From Porticoccus sp. W117 (GTDB lineage Bacteria > Pseudomonadota > Gammaproteobacteria > Pseudomonadales > Porticoccaceae), in NCBI RefSeq assembly GCF_030341905.1, contig NZ_JATAAF010000004.1, forward strand, positions 5,001 to 69,000: 64,000 nucleotides of DNA. The letters run 5' to 3'. Every line of letters starts with the position of its first letter. The first letter of the stretch is position 1. Of this stretch, positions 7,537-22,804 are shown one piece after another. The notes below the pieces were generated by a model. It saw nothing but the letters and a program-made list of their open reading frames with translations. It had not been told where the DNA came from and searched no databases. Made by a program: the position numbers and the translations under genes.

Positions 7537-8070
7537 ATGGCCAAGCGTTGGTATGTGGTACACGCCTATTCGGGCTACGAAAAGAAAGTTGCCGCCAGCC
7601 TGCTGGAGCGTATTGCCCTGCACGGTATGGAAGAGCAGTTTGGCGAAGTGCTGGTGCCCACTGAGGAAGTGGTGGAAATGCGCGCCGGCCAGAAGCGCAA
7701 GAGTGAGCGCAAGTTTTTCCCCGGTTATGTGCTGGTGCAGATGGAGCTCAGCGATGACAGCTGGCACTTGGTAAAAGAAACCCCTCGTGTGATGGGTTTT
7801 ATCGGTGGTAAGGCGGACAAACCCGCTCCGATTACTGAGCGTGAAGCGGAAGCCATTCTGCAGCGTATGCACGATTCGGAAGAAAAGCCGAAGCCCAAGA
7901 CCATGTTCGAGCCGGGCGAAGTTGTGCGTGTTATCGATGGCCCTTTCAACGACTTCAATGGCGTTGTGGAAGAGGTCAATTACGAGAAGAGCCGCCTGCA
8001 CGTGGCAGTGTCCATCTTTGGTCGCACCACGCCGGTTGAGCTGGAATTTACCCAGGTCGAGAAAACCTGA
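7537..8070 (+). CDS. nusG: Transcription termination/antitermination factor NusG
   Basis: A 177-residue RNA polymerase-associated elongation factor that links transcription to Rho and to the ribosome. The N-terminal NGN domain begins [16 protein letters not shown], with FPGYVLVQM in its second half. The C-terminal KOW domain carries [21 protein letters not shown]. The ATG at 7537 gives the standard N-terminus. The next gene, rplK, is 200 bases away, a gap enlarged by a palindromic repeat. Confidence 0.97.
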   Translation: MAKRWYVVHAYSGYEKKVAASLLERIALHGMEEQFGEVLVPTEEVVEMRAGQKRKSERKFFPGYVLVQMELSDDSWHLVKETPRVMGFIGGKADKPAPITEREAEAILQRMHDSEEKPKPKTMFEPGEVVRVIDGPFNDFNGVVEEVNYEKSRLHVAVSIFGRTTPVELEFTQVEKT

Positions 8071-8072
8071 GT

Positions 8073-8155
8073 GTAGGGTGGGTTAGCGTAGCGTAACCCA
8101 CAATGCTGTACGGAAGCGGAGCGCTGGCGGATTACGCTGCGCTAATCCGCCCTAC
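8073..8155 (+). repeat. Paired palindromic repeat between nusG and rplK
   Basis: Two palindromes face each other: GGGTTA-GCGTAGCG-TAACCC (8081-8098) and GGCGGATTA-CGCTGCGC-TAATCCGCC (8127-8151). The outer ends GTAGGG and CCCTAC also pair, giving a nested structure. The wording (GTAGGGTGGGTTAGCG) is that of a widespread REP-like intergenic repeat. In the transcript it would fold between nusG and the ribosomal protein genes. Confidence 0.7.
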
Positions 8156-8272
8156 GAAGATAAAATTTTAAGTGCCTTGCCGAATGGGTCGGCAGGGCGG
8201 GGAGCCTGAGACGGTAACTGTTGCCACGGCAGCATTTATCTGAGGCGCTAACCACCCATCTGGAGTGAAACC

Positions 8273-8704
8273 ATGGCTAAAAAAGTCGAAGCTTATATCA
8301 AGCTGCAAGTGAAGGCCGGTCAGGCCAACCCAAGTCCCCCTGTTGGTCCCGCGTTGGGTCAGCACGGCGTAAACATCATGGAATTTTGTAAGGCGTTCAA
8401 CGCCCAGACTCAAGGCATCGAGCCCGGTCTGCCGGTTCCTGTTGTGATCACTGTTTACAGTGACCGCAGTTTCACCTTCATTATGAAGTCGCCGCCTGCC
8501 GCTGTACTGCTGCGCAAGGCCGCTGGCATCAAGAAGGGTAGTGGTCGCCCCAATACCGACAAGGTAGGCAAAGTGACCCGTGCCCAGCTGGAAGAAATTG
8601 TAAAAACTAAAGAAGCCGACTTGACGGCTGCTGATATGGACGCCGCTGTGCGCACCATCGCTGGCAGCGCCCGCAGTGCCGGTATCGAAGTGGAGGGTGT
8701 GTAA
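8273..8704 (+). CDS. rplK: 50S ribosomal protein L11
   Basis: A 143-residue component of the GTPase-associated centre of the large subunit, contacting 23S rRNA and elongation factors. The N-terminal domain shows [20 protein letters not shown] and the C-terminal RNA-binding domain KTPPA-like [20 protein letters not shown]. Length is standard. The start follows a CTGGAG ribosome-binding site, and its stop abuts the rplA start. The preceding 115 bases probably hold the leader where L1 represses this operon in relatives, but no specific site was resolved. Confidence 0.97.
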   Translation: MAKKVEAYIKLQVKAGQANPSPPVGPALGQHGVNIMEFCKAFNAQTQGIEPGLPVPVVITVYSDRSFTFIMKSPPAAVLLRKAAGIKKGSGRPNTDKVGKVTRAQLEEIVKTKEADLTAADMDAAVRTIAGSARSAGIEVEGV

Positions 8705-9400
8705 ATGGCCAAGTTGTCCAAGCGCCAACGCGCTATCCGTGAAAAAGTAGAAGCTGGCAAGCAGTACCCAATGGCTGACGCTGTTTCCCTGCTGAAAGAG
8801 CTGTCTACTGTGAAGTTTGCCGAAACTGTTGATGTGGCGGTAAATCTGGGTATCGACCCCCGTAAATCCGACCAGGCTGTACGCGGCGCTACCACCCTGC
8901 CCAACGGCACTGGTAAAGACGTTCGCGTTGCCGTGTTCACCCAGGGCGATGCTGCTGAAGCGGCCAAGGCTGCCGGTGCCGATATCGTCGGTATGGAAGA
9001 CCTGGCTGAGCAAGTGAAAGGCGGCAACCTGGATTTTGACGTGGTGATTGCCGACCCCGCCGCTATGCGTGTTGTTGGTGCTCTGGGTCAGATCCTCGGC
9101 CCTCGCGGCCTGATGCCGAACCCGAAAACCGGCACCGTAACCCCTGATGTGGCCACTGCGGTGAAGAACGCCAAAGCCGGTCAGGTTCGCTACCGCGCTG
9201 ACAAAGCCGGTATCGTTCACGGCGGCATTGGTCGCGTCAGCTTTGAAGAAGGTGCTCTGAAAGAGAATCTGGAAGCGCTGATCGCTGACCTGAAAAAGGC
9301 CAAGCCGGCATCCGCCAAAGGTGTGTATTTAAAGAAAGTGACCCTGTCCACCACCATGGGCCCGGGCATCGCTATCGACCAGTCTTCTCTGGATATCTGA
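8705..9400 (+). CDS. rplA: 50S ribosomal protein L1
   Basis: A 231-residue L1-stalk protein of the large subunit that also represses its own operon by binding the mRNA leader in studied gammaproteobacteria. Recognised by the N-terminal [17 protein letters not shown], the [14 protein letters not shown] loop and the signature [19 protein letters not shown]. It starts directly after the rplK stop without a gap. Confidence 0.97.
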   Translation: MAKLSKRQRAIREKVEAGKQYPMADAVSLLKELSTVKFAETVDVAVNLGIDPRKSDQAVRGATTLPNGTGKDVRVAVFTQGDAAEAAKAAGADIVGMEDLAEQVKGGNLDFDVVIADPAAMRVVGALGQILGPRGLMPNPKTGTVTPDVATAVKNAKAGQVRYRADKAGIVHGGIGRVSFEEGALKENLEALIADLKKAKPASAKGVYLKKVTLSTTMGPGIAIDQSSLDI

Positions 9401-9469
9401 TCCGGTAAAGACGAAAAGAACTTTGGGGTCTGCCTTGTATTTTGCAGTTGCAGGCAGGCCGTCAAAGAC

Positions 9470-9602
9470 CGTAGGTGAGGCGCAGATCAGCAGTAACTTC
9501 TTTATGAGGAGTTTGAACCGCAACTCTTAATTCCCTACGCAGACGTGTGACCCAAATCAGCATTCTTGTAACGTAAGTTGCAGTTTAAGAACGCTGGATT
9601 TG
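9470..9602 (+). promoter_or_regulatory. Probable L10-type leader before rplJ
   Basis: The 263-base gap between rplA and rplJ holds nested pairing. CGTAGG (9470-9475) pairs with CCTACG (9534-9539), enclosing a GAGTT-loop-AACTC hairpin (about 9509-9527). A separate long hairpin has arms CAAATCAGCATTCTT (9553-9567) and AAGAACGCTGGATTTG (9587-9602) with two interruptions. Position and nesting fit the autoregulatory leader bound by the L10-L7/L12 complex in gammaproteobacteria. The assignment is by context; no kink-turn was verified. Confidence 0.55.
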
Positions 9603-9663
9603 ATCACCGAAAACGGGTTGGGAATGTTCCCAATCTTTAACTTCAAATCCAGGAGAGAAATAA

Positions 9664-10191
9664 GTGGCTATTGGACTCGAAGACAAAAAAGCGATCGTCG
9701 CTGATGTTAACGAGACTGCAGCTAACGCGCTGTCACTGGTAATTGCCGACGCACGTGGTGTGACTGTCGGCGCTATGGACGCCTTGCGCAAGCAAGCTCG
9801 CGAGAATGGTATCCACCTGCGTGTGGTACGTAACACTCTGGCGAAGCGCGCTATCGAAGGCACCGAGTTTGAATGTGTATCTGAATCACTGAAAGGCCCC
9901 AGCCTGTTTGGATTTTCTATGGAAGATCCAGGCGCTGCTGCTCGACTCTTTAAAGACTTCGCTAAAGAAGAAAAAGAGTTCGAGGTTAAGGCTCTGTCTG
10001 TGGGTGGCAAGATGCTGGACGCCGGTCAAATCGACGTTCTGGCGAAAATGCCTACCCTTGAGCAGGCCCTCGGCATGCTGGCCAACGTTATGTTGGCGCC
10101 GGTTACCAAAGTGGTTCGCACCTTCAACGAAGTGCCCAGCAAGGTTACTCGTGTTGTTGCAGCTGTTCGCGACCAAAAAGAAGCGGCCTAA
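9664..10191 (+). CDS. rplJ: 50S ribosomal protein L10
   Basis: A 175-residue base of the L7/L12 stalk. It carries the L10 pattern [14 protein letters not shown] at the start, [23 protein letters not shown] and [12 protein letters not shown], then an alpha-helical C-terminus that binds L7/L12 dimers. The start is GTG at 9664 behind AGGAGAG. In relatives the protein represses its own leader, and a structured leader is visible upstream. Confidence 0.97.
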   Translation: MAIGLEDKKAIVADVNETAANALSLVIADARGVTVGAMDALRKQARENGIHLRVVRNTLAKRAIEGTEFECVSESLKGPSLFGFSMEDPGAAARLFKDFAKEEKEFEVKALSVGGKMLDAGQIDVLAKMPTLEQALGMLANVMLAPVTKVVRTFNEVPSKVTRVVAAVRDQKEAA

Positions 10192-10256
10192 CTTACGTAA
10201 AAGTAAGCAGGCAGCTTTTTGTTACTAAACTTTTTAATTTGTTAGGAGAATGAGTA

Positions 10257-10637
10257 ATGGCTCTTTCTAAAGACGACATCCTGAATGCAATCGCCGAAAT
10301 GTCCGTAATGGACGTTGTTGAGCTGGTTGAAGCCATGGAAGAAAAATTTGGCGTTTCTGCCCAAGCCGCTGTTGCAGTTGCTGCTGCTCCTGCCGCTGGT
10401 GGTGAAGCTGCCGCTGCTGCTGAACAAACTGAATTCGACGTTGTTCTGTCTTCCGCTGGCGACAAGAAAGTAAACGTGATCAAAGCCGTTCGCGCTATCA
10501 CCGGTCTGGGCCTGAAAGAAGCCAAGGCTATGGTTGACGGTGCACCTTCTGCGGTTAAAGAAGGCGTTTCCAAAGACGACGCTGAAGAAGCCAAGAAGCA
10601 GCTGGAAGAAGCTGGCGCAGTTGTCGAGCTTAAGTAA
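10257..10637 (+). CDS. rplL: 50S ribosomal protein L7/L12
   Basis: A 126-residue acidic stalk protein that recruits translation GTPases. The N-terminal dimerisation domain ([20 protein letters not shown]), an alanine-rich hinge (residues 37-57) and the C-terminal domain ([19 protein letters not shown]) are all present. Start follows a TTAGGAG ribosome-binding site. Codon use is strongly biased, as expected for one of the most abundant proteins. Confidence 0.98.
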   Translation: MALSKDDILNAIAEMSVMDVVELVEAMEEKFGVSAQAAVAVAAAPAAGGEAAAAAEQTEFDVVLSSAGDKKVNVIKAVRAITGLGLKEAKAMVDGAPSAVKEGVSKDDAEEAKKQLEEAGAVVELK

Positions 10638-10678
10638 GTTCGATTCTGTGTACGCGGCCTAACTTGTTTTAGGCGCGA

Positions 10679-10709
10679 GGCTGGTGGGCATTTTGCCCAC
10701 CGGCCTTTT
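10679..10709 (+). terminator. Attenuator hairpin between rplL and rpoB
   Basis: GGCTGGTGGGC pairs with GCCCACCGGCC across a TTTT-containing loop and is followed by TTTTC. A partial terminator at this point is known in E. coli, where it lets only part of the transcripts continue into rpoB. A second small hairpin (CCGGCC/GGCCGG, 10804-10820) lies nearer the rpoB start. Confidence 0.7.
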
Positions 10710-10858
10710 CCCGCTTCAGGCGTTGTACTTTTTTGCAGCACTTTTTCAAGCCCGAAGCGGCGATATTCAAGACGTTATGGCAGTGATGCGGTAACGAATG
10801 GGCCCGGCCACTGAGGCCGGACTCTACACAAGCACAGTAGTACGTACGGGGAATGCAG

Positions 10859-14938
<4,080 letters not shown>

Positions 14939-14970
14939 GCCCTGGGCTTGATCGCATAAGAAATAGCAAA

Positions 14971-14993
14971 CCCCGCTACTTTACGTAGCGGGG
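14971..14993 (+). other. Stable hairpin between rpoB and rpoC
   Basis: A perfect 9-base-pair stem, CCCCGCTAC and GTAGCGGGG, with a TTTAC loop. No T-tract follows, so it is unlikely to be a terminator. It may affect mRNA processing or relative yield of the two subunits. It lies 29 bases before the rpoC start. Confidence 0.6.
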
Positions 14994-15022
14994 CAACTAG
15001 ACTACCCACTGGAGGAAAGACC

Positions 15023-18000
15023 TTGAAAGACTTACTGAATCTTTTGAAGTCTCAGGACCAAACTGGCGAATTCGACGCAATCCGTATCGGCTTGGCGTCA
15101 CCGGACATGATTCGCTCCTGGTCGTTTGGCGAAGTCAAAAAGCCGGAAACCATCAACTACCGTACCTTCAAGCCAGAGCGCGAAGGCCTGTTCTGCGCCA
15201 AGATTTTTGGCCCGGTAAAAGACTACGAGTGCCTGTGCGGCAAATACAAACGCATGAAGCACCGCGGTATCGTGTGCGAGAAGTGTGGCGTTGAAGTCAC
15301 CCTCGCCAAAGTGCGTCGCGACCGTATGGGCCACATTGAACTGGCTTGCCCGGTTGCCCACATCTGGTTCCTGAAATCCCTGCCGTCCCGTATCGGCCTG
15401 CTGCTGGATATGACCCTGCGCGAAATCGAGCGGGTGCTGTACTTTGAATCCTACGTGGTTGTCGATCCCGGCATGACCACTCTGGAGCGCGGTCAGCTGC
15501 TCAACGACGAGCAATACTTCGAAGCTCTGGAAGAATTTGGCGACGAGTTCACCGCTCTGATGGGTGCGGAAGCCATCCAGCAGCTGATGAAAGACATCAG
15601 CCTGGAAGACGATATCGCTGAGCTGCGTGAAGCGATTCCCGCCACCAACTCCGAAACCAAGATCAAGAAGTACTCCAAGCGCCTCAAGCTGCTGGAAGCC
15701 TTCTACAACTCCGGCAACAACCCGGAGTGGATGGTGATGGAGGCGCTGCCGGTTCTGCCGCCAGATCTGCGCCCGCTGGTACCGCTGGACGGTGGCCGTT
15801 TTGCCACATCCGATCTGAACGACCTGTACCGTCGCGTGATCAACCGTAACAACCGACTGAAAAGGTTGTTGGAGCTGAACGCCCCCGACATCATCGTGCG
15901 CAACGAAAAGCGCATGCTGCAGGAATCTGTGGATGCATTGCTGGATAACGGTCGTCGCGGCCGCGCCATCACTGGTTCCAATAAGCGTCCGCTGAAATCT
16001 CTGGCCGACATGATCAAAGGTAAGCAAGGTCGCTTCCGTCAGAACCTGCTGGGTAAGCGTGTTGACTACTCCGGTCGTTCCGTGATCGTGGTTGGCCCCA
16101 CCCTGCGCTTGCACCAGTGCGGTCTGCCCAAGCGCATGGCTCTGGAACTGTTCAAGCCGTTTATTTTCGCCAAGCTGGAAGGTCGTGGCCTGGCCACCAC
16201 CATCAAGGCCTCCAAGAAAATGGTGGAGCGCGAAGAGCCGGTTGTTTGGGACATCCTTGATGAAGTGATTCGCGAGCACCCGGTACTGCTCAACCGTGCA
16301 CCGACCCTGCACCGTTTGGGTATTCAGGCGTTTGAGCCGGTACTGATTGAAGGTAAAGCCATTCAACTGCATCCGCTGGTGTGTGCTGCGTACAACGCCG
16401 ACTTCGACGGCGACCAGATGGCGGTACACGTGCCGCTGACTCTGGAAGCCCAGCTGGAAGCCCGCGCGTTGATGATGTCGACCAACAACATCCTCTCGCC
16501 TGCCAACGGTGAGCCCATTATCGTGCCGTCGCAAGACGTGGTTCTGGGTCTGTACTACATGACTCGCGAGCGCATTAACGCCAAGGGCGAAGGCACTCTG
16601 TTCACCGACGTGAAAGAAGTGTCTCGTGCTTTCTACAGCAAGCAGGCTGACCTGCAAGCTCGTGTAAAAGTGCGCATCGACGAAGTAACCTTCGACGAAG
16701 ACGGCGAGCGCCAGGAGCGCAGCTTTGTAGCCGACACCACCGTAGGTCGTGCCCTGCTGTGGGACATCGTGCCCCAAGGCCTGCCGTTTGAGTTGGTGAA
16801 CAAGGCGATGGTGAAGAAAGCTATCTCCAGCATTATCAACGAGTGCTACCGTCAGGTTGGCCTGAAAGATACTGTTATCTTCGCCGACCAGCTGATGTAC
16901 ACCGGTTTTGATTTCTCCACTAAGTCCGGCGCCTCCATCGGCGTGAACGACTTTATGATTCCCGACGCCAAAGCGGAAATCATTGGCCGTGCCGAAGACG
17001 AAGTAAAAGAAATCGAAGCCCAGTTTGCTTCCGGTCTGGTAACTCAGGGCGAGAAGTACAACAAGGTGGTGGATATCTGGTCTCGCGCCAACGACCTGGT
17101 GGCCAAGGCGATGATGGAAGGCATTTCTTCTGAAACCGTCACCAACCGCGATGGCGACGATGAAGATCAAGATTCCTTCAACTCCGTATTTATGATGGCC
17201 GACTCTGGCGCCCGGGGTTCACCCGCGCAGATTCGTCAGTTGGCGGGTATGCGTGGCCTGATGGCCCGCCCGGATGGTTCTATTATCGAAACGCCCATTA
17301 CCGCCAACTTCCGTGAAGGCCTGAACGTACTGCAGTACTTCATCTCCACCCACGGTGCTCGTAAAGGTCTGGCGGATACCGCCCTGAAGACCGCCAACTC
17401 CGGTTACCTGACCCGCCGTCTTGTAGACGTGGCTCAGGACGTGGTTGTGGTGGAAGACGACTGTGGCACCAACAAAGGCCTGTTGATGACGCCAGTGATT
17501 GAAGGTGGCGACATCATCGAGTCCCTGGGTGATCGTATTCTGGGCCGTGTTGTGGCTCAGGATGTACTCAAACCCGGCAGTGACGAAATCGCTCTGCCCG
17601 CTGGCACCATCATCGATGAGAAGTGGGTGGAGCGCATCGAAGCACTGGGTATCGACGAAGTTCTGGTTCGCTCTCCGATTACCTGTGACACCCGCTACGG
17701 CATCTGTGCCGAGTGTTACGGTCGCGACCTGGCCCGTGGTCACAAGGTTAACTCCGGTGAAGCAGTGGGCGTTATTGCCGCTCAGTCCATCGGTGAACCC
17801 GGTACCCAGCTGACCATGCGTACCTTCCACATCGGTGGTGCGGCGTCCCGTGCTTCGGCAGTGGACAGCATCCAGGTGAAGCAGGAAGGTGTGGTTCGCC
17901 TGGTGAACGCCAAGGTGGTTGAGCGCGAAACCGGCGAGCTGGTTTCCGTATCCCGCTCCGGTGAGCTGGCGCTGGCAGACAAGAACGGTCGTGAGCGCGA

Positions 18001-19249
18001 GCGTTACAAGCTGCCTTACGGTGCCGTTATCAAGGTTAAAGAGGGCGCTTCCGTTGCCGCTGGTGATGTAGTGGCCAACTGGGATCCGCACACTCACCCG
18101 ATTATCTCGGAAGTATCCGGTAAGGTGCAGTTCTCTGGTATGGAAGATGGCCTCTCTGTTCGTCGCACTACCGATGATATGACCGGTTTGACTAGCACCG
18201 AAGTACTGGACCCCAACGAGCGCCCGGCGGCCGGTAAAGACCTGAAGCCTTTGGTGACTCTGCTGGACGACAAAGGCAAAGAGCTGTGCTTCCCGAACTC
18301 CACGGTTCCGGCGCACTATGCACTGCCCGCCAAGGCGATTGTGATGTCCACCGACGGTGGTCAGATCGGCGTTGGTGAGGTGATTGCCCGTATCCCGCAA
18401 GAAAGCGGCGGTACCAAGGACATCACCGGTGGTCTGCCCCGCGTGGCCGACCTGTTCGAAGCCCGTAAGCCGAAAGACCCAGCCATCTTGGCAGAAATCT
18501 CCGGTACCGTGAGCTTCGGTAAAGAGACCAAAGGCAAAAATCGTCTGGTTATCACACCTAAGGACGGTCAGCCGTTGCCCGATGGCAGCACCCACTACGA
18601 AGCACTGATTCCCAAGTGGCGTCAGCTGGGCGTGTTCGAAGGTGAGCACGTGGAGAAGGGTGAGGTGATCTCTGAAGGTCCGGATAACCCCCACGATATT
18701 CTGCGCCTGCTGGGTGTGGACGCGCTGGCCAAGTACATCGCCAACGAGGTGCAAGACGTTTACCGCCTGCAAGGTGTGGGCATTAACGACAAGCACATCG
18801 AAGTGATTGTTCGCCAGATGCTGCGCAAGGTAGAAATCACCGATATGGGTGACTCTCCGTTCGTGAAAGGCGAGCAGGTGGAGTTCAACCGGGTGATGGA
18901 AGTGAACGAGCAGCTGGAGCTGGACGGCAAGATTCCCGCCAAGTTCGAGCGCCTGTTGCTGGGTATCACCAAAGCGTCGCTGGCCACTGAGTCGTTTATC
19001 TCTGCGGCCTCCTTCCAGGAGACCACCCGTGTACTGACCGAAGCTGCTGTTACCGGCAAGCAAGACGGTCTACGCGGTCTGAAAGAGAACGTGGTGGTTG
19101 GCCGCCTGATTCCGGCGGGTACCGGTCTGGCGCACCACAAACAACGTCGTGCCGAGCGCGAAGCGGAGCAGGCCGAAGGTCTGGCCGTAACCGCCAGCGA
19201 TGTGGAAGCAGCGCTGAGCGAAGCCCTGAGTTCCAGCGGCGAAGAGTGA
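15023..19249 (+). CDS. rpoC: DNA-directed RNA polymerase subunit beta'
   Basis: A 1408-residue catalytic core subunit. The zinc ribbon shows [20 protein letters not shown], the active-site magnesium motif NADFDGDQM is intact, and the second zinc site ([16 protein letters not shown]) and the bridge-helix region are present. Translation starts at a TTG (15023) eight bases behind a strong GGAGGA ribosome-binding site; no ATG or GTG gives the standard N-terminus KDLLNLLK. Confidence 0.98.
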   Translation: MKDLLNLLKSQDQTGEFDAIRIGLASPDMIRSWSFGEVKKPETINYRTFKPEREGLFCAKIFGPVKDYECLCGKYKRMKHRGIVCEKCGVEVTLAKVRRDRMGHIELACPVAHIWFLKSLPSRIGLLLDMTLREIERVLYFESYVVVDPGMTTLERGQLLNDEQYFEALEEFGDEFTALMGAEAIQQLMKDISLEDDIAELREAIPATNSETKIKKYSKRLKLLEAFYNSGNNPEWMVMEALPVLPPDLRPLVPLDGGRFATSDLNDLYRRVINRNNRLKRLLELNAPDIIVRNEKRMLQESVDALLDNGRRGRAITGSNKRPLKSLADMIKGKQGRFRQNLLGKRVDYSGRSVIVVGPTLRLHQCGLPKRMALELFKPFIFAKLEGRGLATTIKASKKMVEREEPVVWDILDEVIREHPVLLNRAPTLHRLGIQAFEPVLIEGKAIQLHPLVCAAYNADFDGDQMAVHVPLTLEAQLEARALMMSTNNILSPANGEPIIVPSQDVVLGLYYMTRERINAKGEGTLFTDVKEVSRAFYSKQADLQARVKVRIDEVTFDEDGERQERSFVADTTVGRALLWDIVPQGLPFELVNKAMVKKAISSIINECYRQVGLKDTVIFADQLMYTGFDFSTKSGASIGVNDFMIPDAKAEIIGRAEDEVKEIEAQFASGLVTQGEKYNKVVDIWSRANDLVAKAMMEGISSETVTNRDGDDEDQDSFNSVFMMADSGARGSPAQIRQLAGMRGLMARPDGSIIETPITANFREGLNVLQYFISTHGARKGLADTALKTANSGYLTRRLVDVAQDVVVVEDDCGTNKGLLMTPVIEGGDIIESLGDRILGRVVAQDVLKPGSDEIALPAGTIIDEKWVERIEALGIDEVLVRSPITCDTRYGICAECYGRDLARGHKVNSGEAVGVIAAQSIGEPGTQLTMRTFHIGGAASRASAVDSIQVKQEGVVRLVNAKVVERETGELVSVSRSGELALADKNGRERERYKLPYGAVIKVKEGASVAAGDVVANWDPHTHPIISEVSGKVQFSGMEDGLSVRRTTDDMTGLTSTEVLDPNERPAAGKDLKPLVTLLDDKGKELCFPNSTVPAHYALPAKAIVMSTDGGQIGVGEVIARIPQESGGTKDITGGLPRVADLFEARKPKDPAILAEISGTVSFGKETKGKNRLVITPKDGQPLPDGSTHYEALIPKWRQLGVFEGEHVEKGEVISEGPDNPHDILRLLGVDALAKYIANEVQDVYRLQGVGINDKHIEVIVRQMLRKVEITDMGDSPFVKGEQVEFNRVMEVNEQLELDGKIPAKFERLLLGITKASLATESFISAASFQETTRVLTEAAVTGKQDGLRGLKENVVVGRLIPAGTGLAHHKQRRAEREAEQAEGLAVTASDVEAALSEALSSSGEE

Positions 19250-19258
19250 TAAAAACAC

Positions 19259-19300
19259 TGTCATCCTGAGGGAGCGGAGCGACCGCGAGGATCTCGTTCC
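19259..19300 (+). repeat. Intergenic repeat of the TGTCATCCTGAGGGAGCGGAG type
   Basis: The wording TGTCATCCTGAGGGAGCGG followed by CGAGGATCTCG is that of a repeat seen in intergenic DNA of many bacteria. The ATCCTGAG and CGAGGATC parts pair imperfectly. It lies ten bases after the rpoC stop. Confidence 0.6.
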
Positions 19301-19305
19301 GCACC

Positions 19306-19411
19306 GGTGACAGCGCTTTCAGAACACGCCGTGCTTTTTTGCATAAGAAAGTGTCCATGTAGGCTCGTTGTCAGCGTCCCTGCTGACAACGGTTCTGAAA
19401 GCGCTCTCACC
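19306..19411 (+). repeat. Large nested inverted repeat between rpoC and rpsL
   Basis: A 20-base outer arm starting GGTGACAGCGC (19306-19325) pairs with 19392-19411 with one mismatch. Directly inside the right arm lies a perfect 10-base-pair hairpin (CGTTGTCAGC at 19366-19375, GCTGACAACG at 19382-19391). The left interior contains a T-run (19335-19340). The whole may act as the rpoBC terminator region, be a mobile palindrome, or both. Confidence 0.65.
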
Positions 19412-19446
19412 GCTGCTCTGCAGCTTTGGGAGGCTTTGTAATTCGC

Positions 19447-19475
19447 TTGACGTCCGGTAGCGGTGTCATTAGAAT
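19447..19475 (+). promoter_or_regulatory. Sigma70 promoter of the str operon
   Basis: TTGACG (19447-19452), a 17-base spacer and TAGAAT (19470-19475) form a near-consensus promoter followed by a GC-rich discriminator (GCCGCTCCCGCC). It lies about 115 bases before rpsL and is the only strong candidate in the gap. The -10 box and discriminator closely resemble the tRNA promoter at 6046-6074. Confidence 0.8.
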
Positions 19476-19588
19476 GCCGCTCCCGCCTATAGCCCCCCCA
19501 AAGTTTTGTGGGGTCAGGGGTTATTTGTGTTGGGTTTTTAAGATAGTCCGTTTTACGGATGTGAAATTAAGGTTTTGGAGTTTATTTA

Positions 19589-19963
19589 ATGGCAACGATC
19601 AACCAGTTGGTTCGTAAGCCGAGAAAACGCAAAGTAGCCAAGAGCGACGTACCGGCCCTGCAGGCCTGCCCGCAGCGCCGCGGTGTGTGCACTCGCGTCT
19701 ACACCACTACCCCGAAAAAACCAAACTCTGCACTGCGTAAGGTGTGCCGTGTTCGTCTGACCAATGGTTTCGAAGTAACTTCGTACATTGGCGGTGAAGG
19801 CCACAACCTGCAGGAGCACAGCGTGGTATTGATTCGCGGTGGTCGTGTTAAAGACTTGCCGGGTGTTCGCTATCACACCGTTCGTGGCGCCCTGGACACC
19901 TCCGGTGTTGAAGGACGTCGTCGCGGCCGTTCCAAGTACGGAGCCAAGCGTCCTAAGTCTTAA
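19589..19963 (+). CDS. rpsL: 30S ribosomal protein S12
   Basis: A 124-residue decoding-centre protein. Recognised by [34 protein letters not shown] and [17 protein letters not shown]. The lysines whose change gives streptomycin resistance (in the PKKPNS and GGRVKDLPG motifs) are wild type. First gene of the str operon, behind a TTTGGAG ribosome-binding site. Confidence 0.98.
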   Translation: MATINQLVRKPRKRKVAKSDVPALQACPQRRGVCTRVYTTTPKKPNSALRKVCRVRLTNGFEVTSYIGGEGHNLQEHSVVLIRGGRVKDLPGVRYHTVRGALDTSGVEGRRRGRSKYGAKRPKS

Positions 19964-20062
19964 TTGACTTGAACGGATAGCTACTAAATTTGCGTACCTC
20001 GTGTACGAACTGAGAGTAAGGCCGAGTCATAAGTACTCGGGCCACCTGAAGAGAGCAAAGAC

Positions 20063-20533
20063 ATGCCAAGAAGAAGAGTTGTCGCCAAACGCGAAATTCT
20101 GCCGGATCCCAAATTCGGCAACGTAACCCTGGCGAAATTTATGAACCACGTAATGGTCAGCGGCAAGAAGTCCCTGGCTGAGCGCATCGTATACGGCGCG
20201 CTGGACACCGTGGAAAGCCGCGCCAAGAAAGACCCCATCGAGGTGTTTGAAGAGGCGCTGGAAAACATCGCTCCATCGGTTGAGGTTAAATCCCGCCGTG
20301 TGGGTGGTGCTACCTACCAGGTTCCCGTAGAAGTGCGTCCTGCCCGTCGCACTGCACTGGCCATGCGTTGGCTGGTGGACTACGCGCGCAACCGCAGCGA
20401 AAAATCCATGGCTCAACGTCTGGCTGGCGAAATTGTAGACGCCTCCCAGAACAAGGGCGCCGCGGTGAAGAAGCGTGAAGACGTTCACCGTATGGCCGAG
20501 GCCAACAAGGCCTTCTCCCACTTCCGGTTCTGA
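20063..20533 (+). CDS. rpsG: 30S ribosomal protein S7
   Basis: A 156-residue primary 16S rRNA-binding protein of the small-subunit head. The N-terminus [18 protein letters not shown] and the segment [16 protein letters not shown] are diagnostic. Length is standard. It lies 99 bases after rpsL and before fusA. Confidence 0.98.
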   Translation: MPRRRVVAKREILPDPKFGNVTLAKFMNHVMVSGKKSLAERIVYGALDTVESRAKKDPIEVFEEALENIAPSVEVKSRRVGGATYQVPVEVRPARRTALAMRWLVDYARNRSEKSMAQRLAGEIVDASQNKGAAVKKREDVHRMAEANKAFSHFRF

Positions 20534-20563
20534 CGACTGTTATCGAACAGGTTTTGGGCTTTT

Positions 20564-20597
20564 CACAAAAAGGTGGCTATTTAGCTGCCTTTTTGTG
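20564..20597 (+). other. Long hairpin between rpsG and fusA
   Basis: Arms CACAAAAAGG and CCTTTTTGTG pair perfectly over 10 bases, with a short inner GCT/AGC stem. The right arm supplies a T-run, so it could act as a weak attenuator before fusA. The A-rich arm resembles hairpin 1 of the multi-hairpin element family, but the rest of that element is missing. Confidence 0.55.
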
Positions 20598-20628
20598 ACT
20601 TAAGAATCCACAGAAATAGAGAAAAATA

Positions 20629-22734
20629 GTGGCTCGTCAAACTCCAATCAGTCGTTATCGCAATATCGGTATTTGCGCGCATGTGGATGCGGGCAAAACC
20701 ACGACGACTGAGCGTGTGTTGTTCTACACCGGCTTGTCTCACAAGATCGGTGAAGTTCACGACGGTGCCGCTACCATGGACTGGATGGAACAGGAGCAGG
20801 AGCGGGGGATTACCATTACCTCGGCTGCAACAACTTGCTTCTGGGCTGGTATGCAGCAGCAGTTTGACCAGCACCGCATCAATATTATTGATACGCCGGG
20901 GCACGTGGATTTCACCATTGAGGTGGAGCGTTCTCTGCGGGTTCTCGACGGTGCGGTGGTTGTGCTTTGCGGTTCCTCCGGTGTACAGCCGCAGACGGAA
21001 ACCGTATGGCGCCAGGCCAACAAGTACGAAGTGCCGCGCATGGTGTTCGTCAACAAGATGGATCGTGCTGGCGCCGATTTTATGATGGTGGTAGACCAGC
21101 TCAAAGAGCGTTTGGGTGCCACCCCCGTGCCGTTGCAAATGACCATTGGTGCGGAAGACGAATTTAAAGGCGTAGTCGATCTCGTCAAGATGAAGGCCAT
21201 TCTGTGGAACGAAAGTGACATGGGTATGACTTTCGACTACGCCGATGTGCCTGCTGACCTTGTGGATCAGTGCGAGGAGATGCGCGAATTCCTGGTGGAA
21301 TCCGCCGCAGAAGCCAGCGATGAGCTGATGGATAAGTACCTGGAAGGGGAAACCCTGACAGAGGAAGAAATCAAAGCCGGCATTCGCCAGCGCACCCTGG
21401 CCAATGAAATTGTGCCGGTGCTGGGCGGTTCTGCCTTTAAGAACAAAGGCGTGCAGGCAGTGTTGGACGCGGTGATTGAGTACTTGCCGTCGCCGGAAGA
21501 AGTAAAAGCCATTGAAGGCGTGTTGGACGATAAAGCAGAAACGGTCGCTACCCGTGAAGCGGATGACAGTGCGCCTTTTGCGGCACTGGCGTTTAAAATC
21601 GCCACCGATCCCTTTGTGGGTACGCTGACTTTCTTCCGGGTCTACTCCGGCACCTTGAAATCCGGGGATATGGTTTATAACCCGGTGAAGGGCAAGAAAG
21701 AGCGCGTTGGCCGCATGGTGCAAATGCACTCCAACAACCGCGAAGAAATTAAAGAAGTACTGGCGGGCGACATCGCCGCTGGTATTGGCCTGAAGGACGT
21801 CACCACCGGTGACACCTTATGCGCTTCAGAATCGGTGATCACTCTGGAACGTATGGAGTTCCCGGAGCCGGTGATCTCGGTGGCGGTAGAGCCGCGTTCC
21901 AAGGCAGACCAGGAAAAAATGGGTGTTGCTTTGGGCAAATTGGCTCAGGAAGACCCGTCATTCCGCGTCAAAACTGACGAGGAAACCGGCCAGACCATTA
22001 TTTCTGGTATGGGCGAATTGCACCTGGATATTTTGGTGGATCGTATGCGCCGGGAATTCAGTGTCGAGGCCAATATCGGTAAGCCGCAAGTGGCCTACCG
22101 TGAAATGATTAAAAACACCTGCGAGATTGAAGGCAAGTTTGTTCGTCAATCTGGCGGCCGCGGCCAATACGGCCACGTGTGGGTGAAATTTGAGCCAGGC
22201 ACCGAAGGTGCCGAAGAGCTGGAGTTCGTCAACGAGATTGTTGGCGGTGTGGTACCCCGGGAATATATTCCGGCGGTGGAGAAGGGCATCAGCGAACAGA
22301 TGAAGAATGGCGTGCTGGCGGGTTACCCCCTGCTGGGCCTGAAAGCCACTCTGTACGATGGGTCTTTCCACGATGTTGACTCCAACGAAATGGCCTTTAA
22401 GATCGCTGCATCAATGGCAACCAAGAAGCTGGCCCAGGATGGTGGTGCTGTGCTGATGGAGCCAATGATGAAAGTGGAAGTCGTTACTCCGGAAGAGAAC
22501 ATGGGCGATGTTGTGGGTGACCTCAACCGTCGTCGTGGTCTGATCCTGGGTATGGACGATGGCACTATGGGCAAAGTAGTAAATGCCGAGGTGCCTCTGG
22601 CGGAGATGTTCGGTTACGCGACCGATCTGCGCTCTGCAACTCAGGGTCGTGCGACCTTTACCATGGAGTTTGAGAAGTACGCCGAAGCTCCAAACAATAT
22701 CGCTGAAGAAGTGATTGCCCGCACCCAGCGCTAG
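20629..22734 (+). CDS. fusA: Elongation factor G
   Basis: A 701-residue translocation GTPase. The G1 motif [12 protein letters not shown], switch [10 protein letters not shown] and NKMD at the guanine-binding site are in place, and domain IV carries the conserved [11 protein letters not shown] segment. Start is GTG at 20629. Position between rpsG and tuf is standard. Confidence 0.98.
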   Translation: MARQTPISRYRNIGICAHVDAGKTTTTERVLFYTGLSHKIGEVHDGAATMDWMEQEQERGITITSAATTCFWAGMQQQFDQHRINIIDTPGHVDFTIEVERSLRVLDGAVVVLCGSSGVQPQTETVWRQANKYEVPRMVFVNKMDRAGADFMMVVDQLKERLGATPVPLQMTIGAEDEFKGVVDLVKMKAILWNESDMGMTFDYADVPADLVDQCEEMREFLVESAAEASDELMDKYLEGETLTEEEIKAGIRQRTLANEIVPVLGGSAFKNKGVQAVLDAVIEYLPSPEEVKAIEGVLDDKAETVATREADDSAPFAALAFKIATDPFVGTLTFFRVYSGTLKSGDMVYNPVKGKKERVGRMVQMHSNNREEIKEVLAGDIAAGIGLKDVTTGDTLCASESVITLERMEFPEPVISVAVEPRSKADQEKMGVALGKLAQEDPSFRVKTDEETGQTIISGMGELHLDILVDRMRREFSVEANIGKPQVAYREMIKNTCEIEGKFVRQSGGRGQYGHVWVKFEPGTEGAEELEFVNEIVGGVVPREYIPAVEKGISEQMKNGVLAGYPLLGLKATLYDGSFHDVDSNEMAFKIAASMATKKLAQDGGAVLMEPMMKVEVVTPEENMGDVVGDLNRRRGLILGMDDGTMGKVVNAEVPLAEMFGYATDLRSATQGRATFTMEFEKYAEAPNNIAEEVIARTQR

Positions 22735-22804
22735 CTGGTCAGGGTGAAAGCTTGTGAGGCTGTTTTTTTCAATCCTAAAAATCTGAAGCTAAGAGGATAT
22801 TACA

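Noticed and set aside
10745-10765. Element core CCCGAAG between rplL and rpoB
   Set aside because: The short match has no neighbouring hairpins and is expected by chance.
19589-19963. Streptomycin-resistance form of S12, or rifampicin-resistance form of RpoB
   Set aside because: The key residues of both proteins are wild type.
20564-20597. Full copy of the multi-hairpin element between rpsG and fusA
   Set aside because: Only an A-rich hairpin similar to hairpin 1 is present; the CCCGAAGG core, hairpins 2 and 3 and the GAGT end are missing.
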